Positions 24,673 to 32,623 of a DNA stretch of 64,000 nt are shown one piece after another. This stretch comes from Paracoccaceae bacterium. Its GTDB lineage: Bacteria > Pseudomonadota > Alphaproteobacteria > Rhodobacterales > Rhodobacteraceae. A program made the translations under genes and the position numbers. The notes under the pieces were generated by a model, which ran no database searches, was not told the DNA's origin, and worked only from the letters and a program-made list of their open reading frames with translations. The stretch covers positions 1 through 64,000 of the forward strand of contig JAFGTV010000008.1 in NCBI GenBank assembly GCA_016938875.1. Direction: 5' to 3'. Positions within the stretch are counted from its first letter, which is position 1, and each line of letters opens with the position of its first letter.

Positions 24673-25619
24673 ACACCGCCAGCCTGTGGGAGGCCGCGAT
24701 GGGGCTTTTGACGTTTCGGAAACGCGACACGACCCGGACCGGCGCGCTGAACGCCCTGGTCCAGGGCTATTCGATCGAGGTGATGCCGCGCACCGCCGCA
24801 CAGATCGCGGATTTCAGCGCCCTGCTGCCTGCGGGCACACGGGTCTATATCGCCCATATCGACGGCACCCCGATCAACGACATGGTGGCCACCGCCGCGC
24901 GCCTGCGCGCCGAGGGGTTCGAGCCGATGCCGCATTTCCCCGCCCGCAGCATTCCGAACGCCGCCACCCTGGCCGACTGGATCGCCCGCTATCAGGGCGA
25001 GGCCGACATCCGCCAGGGGCTGATCCTGGCGGGGGGCATTCCCGCCCCGCGCGGCGATTTCCACTGCGCGATGCAGCTGCTGGACACCGGCCTCTTCGAC
25101 AAGGCGGGGTTTGAGCGGCTGCATGTCGCCGGCCACCCCGAGGGCAGCCGCGATATCGACCCCGACGGGTCCGATGCGAACGTGATGGCCGCGCTGCGCT
25201 GGAAACAGGCGTTTTCCGAACGCACGGCGGCGCAGATGGCCATCGTGACCCAGTTCGCCTTTGACGCCGGCCCGGTGATCGGCTGGGCCGACCGGCTGCG
25301 CGCCGAGGGGATCACCCTGCCCATCCATATCGGCGTGGCGGGGCCTGCGAAATTGCAGACGCTGGTGAAATTCGCCATCGCCTGCGGCGTCGGCCCCTCG
25401 CTCAAGGTGCTGCAACGGCGCGCGCGCGATGTCACGAAACTGGTCCTGCCGTTCACCCCCGACGGCTTTCTGGGCGATCTGGCCCAGGCGGCCGCGCGGC
25501 GCCCCGATTTTCCCATCCAGTCCGTCCATTTCTTTCCGCTGGGCGGGATCAAGAGCAATGCCGCCTGGCTGGCCGAACACGGCCTGGCCCCCCAAACCGA
25601 CACCCGAGGAACCCCATGA
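24663..25619 (+). CDS. Methylenetetrahydrofolate reductase-like protein (MetF family)
   Basis: 318-residue TIM-barrel flavoprotein of the methylenetetrahydrofolate reductase superfamily. It would interconvert 5-methyl- and 5,10-methylene-tetrahydrofolate. An N-terminal leader (1-30) precedes the barrel. Segments such as HIDGTPINDMVATAARL, LILAGGIPAPRGDF and LPIHIGVAGPAKLQTL fit the flavin/folate-binding barrel. In this operon, next to a methyltetrahydrofolate:corrinoid methyltransferase, it probably oxidises methyl groups delivered to folate, not methionine synthesis. It overlaps the next gene by 4 bp (ATGA). Confidence 0.85.
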   Translation: MGLDTASLWEAAMGLLTFRKRDTTRTGALNALVQGYSIEVMPRTAAQIADFSALLPAGTRVYIAHIDGTPINDMVATAARLRAEGFEPMPHFPARSIPNAATLADWIARYQGEADIRQGLILAGGIPAPRGDFHCAMQLLDTGLFDKAGFERLHVAGHPEGSRDIDPDGSDANVMAALRWKQAFSERTAAQMAIVTQFAFDAGPVIGWADRLRAEGITLPIHIGVAGPAKLQTLVKFAIACGVGPSLKVLQRRARDVTKLVLPFTPDGFLGDLAQAAARRPDFPIQSVHFFPLGGIKSNAAWLAEHGLAPQTDTRGTP

Positions 25620-26578
25620 CCCGCACCATCATCGAGTCCAAGACCAAGACCGTCGCCATCGGTTTCGACGCGCCGTTCTGCGTGATCGGCGAACGCATTA
25701 ACCCCACCGGCCGCAAGAAGCTGGCCGCCGAACTGGAGGCGGGCGATTTCTCGACCGTCGAGCGGGACGCGCTGGAACAGGTCGCCTGCGGGGCGATGGT
25801 TCTGGATGTGAACGCGGGCGTCGTCTACAACTCCAACCCCAATCCCAACGAGACCGAGCCGCCGCTGATGCGCGCGATGATCGAGCTGGTGCAGGGGCTG
25901 GTGGATGTGCCGCTGTGCATCGATTCCAGCGTGCCCGCCGCACTGGAGGCCGGGCTGGCCGCCGCCGAGGGGCGGCCGCTGCTGAACTCGGTCACCGGCG
26001 AGGAAGAGCGCATGGAACTCGTGCTGCCGCTGGTCAAGAAATACAACGTCCCCGTCGTGGCGATCTCGAATGACGATACCGGCATTTCCGAGGATCCCGA
26101 CGTGCGCTTCGAAGTGGCCAAACGGATCGTCCAGCGCGCCGCCGATTACGGCATTCCCGCCCATGATATCGTGGTCGATCCGCTGGTGATGCCGGTGGGC
26201 GCGATGGGCACGGCGGGCCAGCAGGTCTTTGCCCTGGTGCGCCGCCTGCGCGAAGAGCTGGGCGTGAACACCACCTGCGGCGCCTCGAACATCTCTTTCG
26301 GGCTGCCGCACCGGCACGGGATCAACGCGGCCTTTTTGCCGATGGCGATCGGGGCCGGCATGACCTCGGCGATCATGAACCCCACCCGCCCGGTCGAGAT
26401 GGAGGCCGTGCGCGCCGCCAATTTCTTGATGAACCACGACCCCAACGGCGCCGAGTGGATCCGCTTTTCGCGGGTGCTGGATGCGGTCGCCGAGGGCACG
26501 CCCTTTGCCCAGGCCGCCAGCGAGGCGAACGCCGCCGGGGCGGGCCGCGCGGGCGGGCGCCGACGGCGGCGCGGCTAG
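25616..26578 (+). CDS. Methyltetrahydrofolate:corrinoid methyltransferase (AcsE/MtgA-like, pterin-binding)
   Basis: 320-residue DHPS-like TIM barrel that moves a methyl group between a corrinoid protein and tetrahydrofolate. Motifs include CVIGERINPTGRK (N-terminal), MVLDVNAGVVYNSNPNPNE, PLCIDSSVPAALEAGL, VVDPLVMPVGAMG and TTCGASNISFGLP, the set expected of AcsE, MtgA and MetH pterin domains. The C-terminus ends in a run of arginines (GRAGGRRRRRG), also present at the end of the RACo-like protein downstream. No corrinoid protein or MttB-type methyltransferase is in this window; these should lie elsewhere. Confidence 0.88.
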   Translation: MTRTIIESKTKTVAIGFDAPFCVIGERINPTGRKKLAAELEAGDFSTVERDALEQVACGAMVLDVNAGVVYNSNPNPNETEPPLMRAMIELVQGLVDVPLCIDSSVPAALEAGLAAAEGRPLLNSVTGEEERMELVLPLVKKYNVPVVAISNDDTGISEDPDVRFEVAKRIVQRAADYGIPAHDIVVDPLVMPVGAMGTAGQQVFALVRRLREELGVNTTCGASNISFGLPHRHGINAAFLPMAIGAGMTSAIMNPTRPVEMEAVRAANFLMNHDPNGAEWIRFSRVLDAVAEGTPFAQAASEANAAGAGRAGGRRRRRG

Positions 26579-26673
26579 GCCTCGGACCTTGTGGATAAGG
26601 CCCGCGCCATGCTAGGCGGGACCATTGCAAAGAACGGGACGGGACGCGCCCCATCCGCGACGGAGACACGATC

Positions 26674-27294
26674 ATGGCCCTCACCAAACGCCTGTTTCTC
26701 GGAAGCCTCGTATGCGGCCTGCTGGCCGGGTGCGGCGGGTCTGAGTGGAGCACCGATTACAGCGATGCCATCACCCCGGAAACCTCGGCCAACTGGCGCG
26801 TGACCGGGATCGAGGTCATCGTGCCCGAGACCCTGACCATCTCTGAAAAGAACGTCTATCGTCCCGATGCCGACATCGTCTGGCGCGGCGAGCCTGACGG
26901 CGACCGCCGGGCCCAGATCAGCGCCATCGTCACCGAGGCCGCACAGCGTGGCTCGGCCGGCCTGAACGGACGCAAGGCGGTCACCCTGCGCGTCGAGATG
27001 GCCCAGTTCCATGCACTTTCGGATATCGCACGGGCCAAGCTGAAGCGTTCGGGCGTGCACAATATCATGTTCACCGCCGAGGTGCTGGATGCCAAAAGCG
27101 GCCAGATCCTGGCCGGGCCCGAGTTCATAAAGGCCGACCTGGTGGCCTATACCGGGCCCCAGGCCGTCGAGGCCGAGAAAGAGGGCCAGACCCAGCGGGT
27201 GCGGATCGTCAATCACCTGAGCGCGGTCTTTGCCGGCTGGCTGGGCACCGGCCCGGACACCGTCCGCGGCACGTTCAAGCGTCTCGGGCGCTGA
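26674..27294 (+). CDS. Predicted lipoprotein, DUF6778-like
   Basis: 206-residue protein with a lipoprotein signal: basic start, hydrophobic core, and lipobox LLAGC with Cys20, followed by GGSEWS. The mature part looks like a mixed alpha/beta domain, with segments such as NWRVTGIEVIVPETLTISE and VTLRVEMAQFHALS. It resembles a Rhodobacterales lipoprotein family of unknown function. It sits inside an otherwise cytoplasmic C1 operon (95 bp after the methyltransferase gene, 8 bp before the RACo-like gene). Whether it belongs to the pathway is unclear. Confidence 0.75.
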   Translation: MALTKRLFLGSLVCGLLAGCGGSEWSTDYSDAITPETSANWRVTGIEVIVPETLTISEKNVYRPDADIVWRGEPDGDRRAQISAIVTEAAQRGSAGLNGRKAVTLRVEMAQFHALSDIARAKLKRSGVHNIMFTAEVLDAKSGQILAGPEFIKADLVAYTGPQAVEAEKEGQTQRVRIVNHLSAVFAGWLGTGPDTVRGTFKRLGR

Positions 27295-27302
27295 GCCACA
27301 CC

Positions 27303-29342
27303 ATGGAGCACGACGACCCGCTTGTCATTTTCACGCCCTCGGGCAAGCGCGGTCGCGTCCCGCGCGGCACCCCCGTGCTGGAGGCCGCGCGCCGTTTGGG
27401 CGTCGATCTGGATAGCGTCTGTGGCGGGCGCGGGATCTGTTCCAAGTGCCAGGTCGCCCCGGCTTACGGCCAGTTCCCCAAGCACGGGGTCACCGTGGCC
27501 CAGGATGCCCTCTCGCCGGTCAACGCGGTCGAGCAGCGCTATGATGACAAGCGCGGTTTGAAACCGGGCCGTCGGCTGGGCTGCCAGGCGCAGATCCAGG
27601 GTGACGTGGTGCTGGATGTCCCCCCCGAAAGCCAGCTGCACCGCCAGGTCGTGCGCAAGGCCGCCGAGGTCCGCGCGGTCGAGATGGACCCCGCCACCCG
27701 CCTGCTGATGGTCGAGGTGGACCAACCCGACATGCACGCCCCCACCGGCGATCTGGAACGGTTGAACGCCGCGCTGGTCGCGCAATGGGGCGTCGCCCCC
27801 GCCACTGCCGCACTGCCCGTCCTGGGCCGGTTGCAAACCGCCCTGCGCAAGGGCGATTGGCAGGTGACCGTGGCGCTGCATCATGACCGGCCCGGCGCAC
27901 CGCCGCGGATCCTGGACATCTGGCCGGGCTTTCACGCCGGGCCGCTTTACGGGTTGGCGATCGATCTGGGCTCGACCACCATCGCGGCGCATCTGACCGA
28001 TCTCAGCGCGGGCGAGGTCGTGGCCTCGGCCGGGGTGATGAACCCGCAGATCCGCTTTGGCGAGGATCTGATGAGCCGGGTGTCCTATGCAATGATGAAC
28101 CCCGGCGGCGCGGTCGAGATGACCGCCGCCGTGCGCACAGCGCTGCGCGATCTGGCCAGTGAAATCGCAACCGAGGGCGGTGTCGATCCGCGCGACATCG
28201 TCGAGGCGGTCTTTGTGTGCAACCCGGTGATGCACCATCTTTTGTTGGGGATCGACCCGGTCGAGCTGGGCCAGGCGCCGTTCGCGCTGGCCAGTTCCGA
28301 CGCGATGAACCTGAACGCCGTCGAATTGGGCATGGACACGATCAACCCCGCGGCACGGGTCTATATCCTGCCGCTGATCGCGGGGCATGTGGGGGCCGAT
28401 GCGGCCGCGGTCGCCCTCAGCGAGGCGCCCGAGAAATCCGATGACCTGGTGTTGATCGTTGATGTCGGCACCAATGCCGAGATCATCCTGGGCAACCGCG
28501 ACAAGGTGCTGGCCTGTTCCTCGCCCACCGGCCCGGCATTCGAGGGCGCGCAGATCAGTTCGGGCCAACGTGCCGCCCCCGGCGCGATCGAGCGGGTGCG
28601 TATCGACCCGCTGACCAAGGCGCCGCGGTTTCGCGTGATCGGCTGCGCGCTGTGGTCCGACGAGGACGGCTTTGCCCAGGCCCTGGGCCCGGGCGGCGTC
28701 ACCGGCATCTGCGGGTCGGGCATCATCGAGGCGGTGGCCGAGATGCGCATGGCCGGGCTGGTGGATTCCTCGGGCCTGATCGGGTCGGCTGAGCAGACCG
28801 GAACCGAACGCTGCATCCCCCAGGGGCGGACCCATGCCTATGTGCTGCATGACGCCAGTGCGGCCGGCGGGCCGGTGATTTCCGTCACCCAGGGCGATAT
28901 CCGCGCGATCCAACTGGCCAAATCGGCGCTTTATGCCGGCGCGCGGTTGCTGATGGACCGTCTGGGGGTGGACCGGGTGGCGCGGGTGGTGCTGGCGGGG
29001 GCCTTTGGCGCGCATATCAGCCCGCTGCACGCGATGGTTCTGGGGATGATCCCGGACGCGCGGCTGGATCATGTCCGCTCGGCCGGGAACGCGGCGGGCA
29101 CGGGGGCGCGGATCGCGCTGTGTTCATGTGCGGCGCGCACCCTGATCGAGGGCAATGTGCGCAAGATCGAAAAGGTGGAAACCGCGGTAGAGCCCCTGTT
29201 CCAGCAACATTTCGTCGCCGCCAACGCCCTGCCCCATGCCACCGACCCGTTCCCCGAACTGGCCCAGGTGACGACCCTGCCGCAGGTCAATTTCAACGCC
29301 GGCGGCAATGACGGCACCCGTCGGCGCAAGCGGCGCGGTTAG
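27303..29342 (+). CDS. RACo-like reductive activator of corrinoid protein (2Fe-2S ferredoxin + ASKHA, DUF4445)
   Basis: 679-residue protein that would reduce inactive Co(II) corrinoid to Co(I) with ATP. The N-terminal [2Fe-2S] ferredoxin domain has Cys40-x5-Cys46-x2-Cys49 and a fourth Cys94. A linker domain follows. The C-terminal ASKHA domain has AIDLGSTTIAAHLTD near residue 220 and VDVGTNAEIILGN further on. The same layout is known from RACo of acetogens and related activators in methylotrophy. It ends in GTRRRKRRG. Its presence strongly implies an active corrinoid methyltransferase in this organism. Confidence 0.88.
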   Translation: MEHDDPLVIFTPSGKRGRVPRGTPVLEAARRLGVDLDSVCGGRGICSKCQVAPAYGQFPKHGVTVAQDALSPVNAVEQRYDDKRGLKPGRRLGCQAQIQGDVVLDVPPESQLHRQVVRKAAEVRAVEMDPATRLLMVEVDQPDMHAPTGDLERLNAALVAQWGVAPATAALPVLGRLQTALRKGDWQVTVALHHDRPGAPPRILDIWPGFHAGPLYGLAIDLGSTTIAAHLTDLSAGEVVASAGVMNPQIRFGEDLMSRVSYAMMNPGGAVEMTAAVRTALRDLASEIATEGGVDPRDIVEAVFVCNPVMHHLLLGIDPVELGQAPFALASSDAMNLNAVELGMDTINPAARVYILPLIAGHVGADAAAVALSEAPEKSDDLVLIVDVGTNAEIILGNRDKVLACSSPTGPAFEGAQISSGQRAAPGAIERVRIDPLTKAPRFRVIGCALWSDEDGFAQALGPGGVTGICGSGIIEAVAEMRMAGLVDSSGLIGSAEQTGTERCIPQGRTHAYVLHDASAAGGPVISVTQGDIRAIQLAKSALYAGARLLMDRLGVDRVARVVLAGAFGAHISPLHAMVLGMIPDARLDHVRSAGNAAGTGARIALCSCAARTLIEGNVRKIEKVETAVEPLFQQHFVAANALPHATDPFPELAQVTTLPQVNFNAGGNDGTRRRKRRG

Positions 29343-29401
29343 GCGGCCGCGCTGCCCGATCGGGATCTTCCGGCAAACCGGGCGCGGTTGCGCGCGCGGG
29401 C

Positions 29402-29430
29402 TTGACGGCGGGCGGCGGTTTGTCTACCTC
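29402..29430 (+). promoter_or_regulatory. Promoter of tRNA-Gly
   Basis: TTGACG (29402-29407), a 17-bp spacer, and TACCTC (29425-29430). Transcription would start close to 29437, about 6 bp before the tRNA. The -35 is near consensus for the housekeeping sigma factor. Confidence 0.55.
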
Positions 29431-29442
29431 ATCGCCATCGTC

Positions 29443-29516
29443 GCGGGTGTAGCTCAATGGTAGAGCAGAAGCTTCCCAAGCTTAAGACGAGGGTTCGATT
29501 CCCTTCACCCGCTCCA
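29443..29516 (+). tRNA. tRNA-Gly (CCC)
   Basis: 74-nt cloverleaf with encoded CCA. The acceptor stem GCGGGTG pairs with CACCCGC. The D arm is GCTCAATGGTAGAGC, the anticodon loop TTCCCAA (anticodon CCC), and the T arm GAGGGTTCGATTCCCTT. The outermost anticodon-stem pair is a G-A mismatch; the other four pair. The loop matches that of E. coli glyU. Confidence 0.95.
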
Positions 29517-29548
29517 CTCCTCTCTTGTCGTGCCGCAAGGGGAACGCG

Positions 29549-29692
29549 ATGACCAACAAGCGCGTGTATCTCAACCCGCTGAGCGCGCGCACGCCGCTGA
29601 ACCGCGCCCTGGCGCCGTTCTTTCCGCGGTATCGGTCGCTGCTGGCGCTATAGGCTTATCCGGAACATCTGCGCGGCCCGCTGCGCAACATC
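29549..29692 (+). other. Upstream reading segment of the sulfotransferase gene, broken by an in-frame TAG
   Basis: An ATG at 29549 with a good AAGGGG site 6 bp upstream opens the same frame as the sulfotransferase. After 34 codons (MTNKRVYLNPLSARTPLNRA and on to LLAL) it meets TAG at 29651-29653. The frame then continues open ([14 protein letters not shown]) into the ATG at 29693. This looks like the original N-terminus cut off by a nonsense mutation, or a sequencing error. Confidence 0.65.
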
Positions 29693-30346
29693 GTGATGAG
29701 CACCGATCAAAAGATCCTGTTCCTGCGCAATCTCAAATGCGCCTGCACCTCTGTCACCCAGCTTTTGCATTATTATTCCGAGGGCGCGTTCTACAAACGC
29801 TCGATCCACAGGGCGCGCCATGGCGTGCGGTTGGCGCGCTATTACTGGCACGAGATCGCGCCGGTCTACGAGGCGCATTCGGCCTTTGTATTCACCCTGA
29901 CCCGCGACCCCGAGGCACGGGCCTGGTCGGGGTTCAGCAACTTTTTTGTCGATGGCAGCAATATCGCGCGTCACAACCACATCGGGCCGATGCGCGATCA
30001 CGGCTATGACCCTGAGCGTGACGAAAGCTATAATTTCGATGTCTTCCTGGATTACCTGACCCACACGCTGGAGATCGACCCGTTGCAAACCAGCGCGCAT
30101 TTCCGCCCGCAGGTCTATAACATCGCCTATGGCGAAATCGATTATGACTATATCGGCAAGGTCGAGACCCTGTCCCGGGATCTGCGCGTGATCTTTGAGC
30201 GCGCCGGGGCACCGGGCTTTCCGCCCGACGCCATTCTGGCCCAGCGGTTCAACCGCTCCGCCGCGCCAAAGCCCCCCCTCAGCGCGCCGCAGCGTCGCCG
30301 GGTCCAAGAGATTTTCGCCCGCGATTACGAGGCCTTCGGTTACTGA
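29693..30346 (+). CDS. Sulfotransferase family 2-like protein, N-terminally shortened
   Basis: 217 residues from the ATG after the amber codon. The product resembles sulfotransferase family 2 proteins that move sulfate from PAPS to a glycan or other acceptor. [16 protein letters not shown] near the start fits the 5'-phosphosulfate-binding loop, and [20 protein letters not shown] fits the 3'-phosphate-binding region. No good ribosome site precedes this ATG, whereas the upstream ATG at 29549 has one. The intact gene was probably about 265 residues. It could be a recent pseudogene or still give a reduced product. It converges with pgi, overlapping by 7 bp. Confidence 0.6.
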   Translation: MMSTDQKILFLRNLKCACTSVTQLLHYYSEGAFYKRSIHRARHGVRLARYYWHEIAPVYEAHSAFVFTLTRDPEARAWSGFSNFFVDGSNIARHNHIGPMRDHGYDPERDESYNFDVFLDYLTHTLEIDPLQTSAHFRPQVYNIAYGEIDYDYIGKVETLSRDLRVIFERAGAPGFPPDAILAQRFNRSAAPKPPLSAPQRRRVQEIFARDYEAFGY

Positions 30347-31956
30347 GCCGCCTCGCGCACGAAGGCCAGCAGCGCACGGGTGGACCCGTCCAGCCCCTCG
30401 GGGGTGGTGCCCCCCTCCAGCAGCGGTTGCAGGGATCCGGCCAGTTCCTTGCCCAGCTCGACCCCCCATTGATCGAACGAGTTGATGCCCAGGATCACCC
30501 CCTCGACAAACACCCGGTGTTCATAAAGCGCCACGATCTGGCCCAGCATCCGCGGGGTCAGCAGCGGATAGATCAGCGTGGTCGAGGGCCGGTTGCCCGG
30601 AAACACCCGGTGGCGCGCCTGGCGGTCCAGCTCGGCCCCGGAAAAGCCCGCGCGCGCGGCGATGGCGCGGGCCTTTTCCAGCGAGCGGCCCTGCATCAGC
30701 GCCTTGGACTGGGCCAGCACATTGGCCAACAGCAGGCGGTGATGATGGGCCAGGTCGGGTTCATGGCCGCGCGCGGCGACCAGGAATTCACAGGGCACGA
30801 TCTGGGTGCCCTGGTGGATCAACTGATAGAACGCGTGCTGACCGTTGGTGCCCGGCTCGCCCCAGACCACCGGGCCGGTGGGGCGTGGGCTGGGGGCGCC
30901 GTCCATGGTCACGCCCTTGCCGTTGCTCTCCATCTCGAGCTGTTGCAAATAGGCCGGCAGCCGCGCCAGACGCTGATCATAGGGCAGCACGGCGCGGGTC
31001 GCGTGACCCAGCACCTGGGCATGCCATATCCCCACCAGCGCCAGCAACACCGGCAGGTTTTCGCGCGCAGGCGCGGTGCGGAAATGGTCGTCCATCGCCG
31101 CGCCGCCGGCCAGGAATGCGTCGAACCCATCAGGGCCGATCGCGATCATCAGCGCCAGACCGACCGGCCCCCACATCGAATAGCGCCCGCCAACCCAATC
31201 CTCGAACCCAAAGACCCGCTCGGGCGCGATGCCAAAGGCCGCCGTGCGCTCCAGCGCGGTCGAGACGGCGGCGAATTGCGTACCGGGATCGTCCACGCGC
31301 GCGGCCATCCAGGCGCGCGCGGTCTGGGCATTGGTCATCGTCTCGATCGTGGTAAAGGTTTTCGAGACCACCAGGATCAGCGTCGTTTCGGGGTCCAAGC
31401 CGCGCAAGGTGTCGGCGATATGGGCCCCATCCACGTTCGAGACGAAATGGCACCGCGGCCCGTCGTGATAGGGCGCCAGCGCCAGGCAGGCCATCGCCGG
31501 ACCCAGGTCCGAACCACCGATGCCGATATTGACCACATCCGTGATCGCCCCGCCCTGTCCGGTGAGGCGCCCCGCGCGCAGATCCTGGGCAAAGGCGCGC
31601 ATCCGTCCCAGTGTCTGGCGCACCCCCGGCATCACGTCGTGGCCATCGACACAGACCGCGCCATCGAGGTTGCGCAGCGCCGTGTGCAGCACCGCGCGCC
31701 CCTCGGTCTGGTTGATCCTGGCACCGGTGAACATCGCCTCGCGATGCGTGGCCAGGTCAGCGGCATCGGCCAAATCCATCAGCATATCAATGGTTTGCGC
31801 GTCTATATTCGTCTTGGAATAATCCAACAGCATATCCAGCGCGCGGGCCGAAAACGTCGCCGCCCGATCCGGCGCCTCGAAAAGCGTGGACAGCGGCCGA
31901 TCGGCCACCGTGGCCGCGTGGACCGCAAGCTGTTGCCAGATATCGTTACGCGTCAA
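30340..31956 (-). CDS. pgi: Glucose-6-phosphate isomerase
   Basis: 538-residue phosphoglucose isomerase that interconverts glucose 6-phosphate and fructose 6-phosphate. Family signatures are present: [14 protein letters not shown] (phosphate site), [14 protein letters not shown], and [20 protein letters not shown]. The C-terminal part carries the lysine region [17 protein letters not shown]. The length is typical (about 540). It is third in the zwf-pgl-pgi run, 4 bp after pgl, and here likely returns fructose 6-phosphate to the Entner-Doudoroff route. Confidence 0.96.
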   Translation of the reverse strand: MTRNDIWQQLAVHAATVADRPLSTLFEAPDRAATFSARALDMLLDYSKTNIDAQTIDMLMDLADAADLATHREAMFTGARINQTEGRAVLHTALRNLDGAVCVDGHDVMPGVRQTLGRMRAFAQDLRAGRLTGQGGAITDVVNIGIGGSDLGPAMACLALAPYHDGPRCHFVSNVDGAHIADTLRGLDPETTLILVVSKTFTTIETMTNAQTARAWMAARVDDPGTQFAAVSTALERTAAFGIAPERVFGFEDWVGGRYSMWGPVGLALMIAIGPDGFDAFLAGGAAMDDHFRTAPARENLPVLLALVGIWHAQVLGHATRAVLPYDQRLARLPAYLQQLEMESNGKGVTMDGAPSPRPTGPVVWGEPGTNGQHAFYQLIHQGTQIVPCEFLVAARGHEPDLAHHHRLLLANVLAQSKALMQGRSLEKARAIAARAGFSGAELDRQARHRVFPGNRPSTTLIYPLLTPRMLGQIVALYEHRVFVEGVILGINSFDQWGVELGKELAGSLQPLLEGGTTPEGLDGSTRALLAFVREAAQ

Positions 31957-31960
31957 AACC

Positions 31961-32623
31961 TTACTCCGCCCAATGAACCGTGGCCCCCTTCAATACCGCA
32001 CAGACCGGGGCCAGGTGCGGATCGGCCAGCTTGGCCGCGCGCTCGATCGCGGCGCGCTTGTCCGCCCCGGTGATCAGGATATGGGTGTTCAGCGCCCCTT
32101 GCAGCGCCGGCGCGCTCAGCGTCATGCGCTGCTCGGGCTGGCCGGGGGGGGTGATCGCCAGAACCGGCGGCGCGTCGGGGCGCAGCGCGCCCTCGAGTTC
32201 CGGCGCGCCGGGAAAGAGCGAGGCGATGTGCATATCCGCCCCCATGCCCAGCACCAGTATCGACAGCGGCAGCGCGCGGCGCACCCGTTCGGTCAGCCCG
32301 TCCATCCCGTCGGCACCGGGGCGCAGACCGATCAGCCGCGCCTCGGCCGCCGGACCGCACAGCAGCCGCGCGCGCAACATCCCCTCGTTCGAGCGGGGAT
32401 GATCGGGCGGCACCAGCCGTTCGTCGGTGGGCATCACCCGCACCCGGTCCCATTCCAGGTTGGTAGCGCACAGATCGTCGTAAAGCGGCCCCGGCGTGGT
32501 CCCGCCGGGCAGCGCGATGGTGATCCGCTCTTCGTGGGACAGGGCCGACTTGATCTCTCCGGCCAGGATATTGGCCAGGTCGATCATCATCATTTCGATA
32601 TCGGGATAGCTGACAAGTTTCAC
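31961..32623 (-). CDS. pgl: 6-Phosphogluconolactonase
   Basis: 220-residue DevB-type lactonase that hydrolyses 6-phosphogluconolactone to 6-phosphogluconate. The phosphate-binding segment [37 protein letters not shown] and [20 protein letters not shown] match the family. Its start overlaps zwf by 4 bp, and pgi follows after 4 bp, so zwf-pgl-pgi is one operon. Confidence 0.94.
   Translation of the reverse strand: MKLVSYPDIEMMMIDLANILAGEIKSALSHEERITIALPGGTTPGPLYDDLCATNLEWDRVRVMPTDERLVPPDHPRSNEGMLRARLLCGPAAEARLIGLRPGADGMDGLTERVRRALPLSILVLGMGADMHIASLFPGAPELEGALRPDAPPVLAITPPGQPEQRMTLSAPALQGALNTHILITGADKRAAIERAAKLADPHLAPVCAVLKGATVHWAE

Noticed and set aside
29651-29653. Amber codon read as pyrrolysine because a corrinoid operon is nearby
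   Set aside because: The gene is a sulfotransferase, not an MttB/MtmB-type methyltransferase. No pylT or pylS-like gene is seen, so a nonsense mutation or sequencing error is simpler.
29443-29700. tRNA-Gly as an integration site for a genomic island carrying the sulfotransferase
   Set aside because: No integrase, no direct repeat of the tRNA 3' end and no composition shift were seen; pgi follows immediately.
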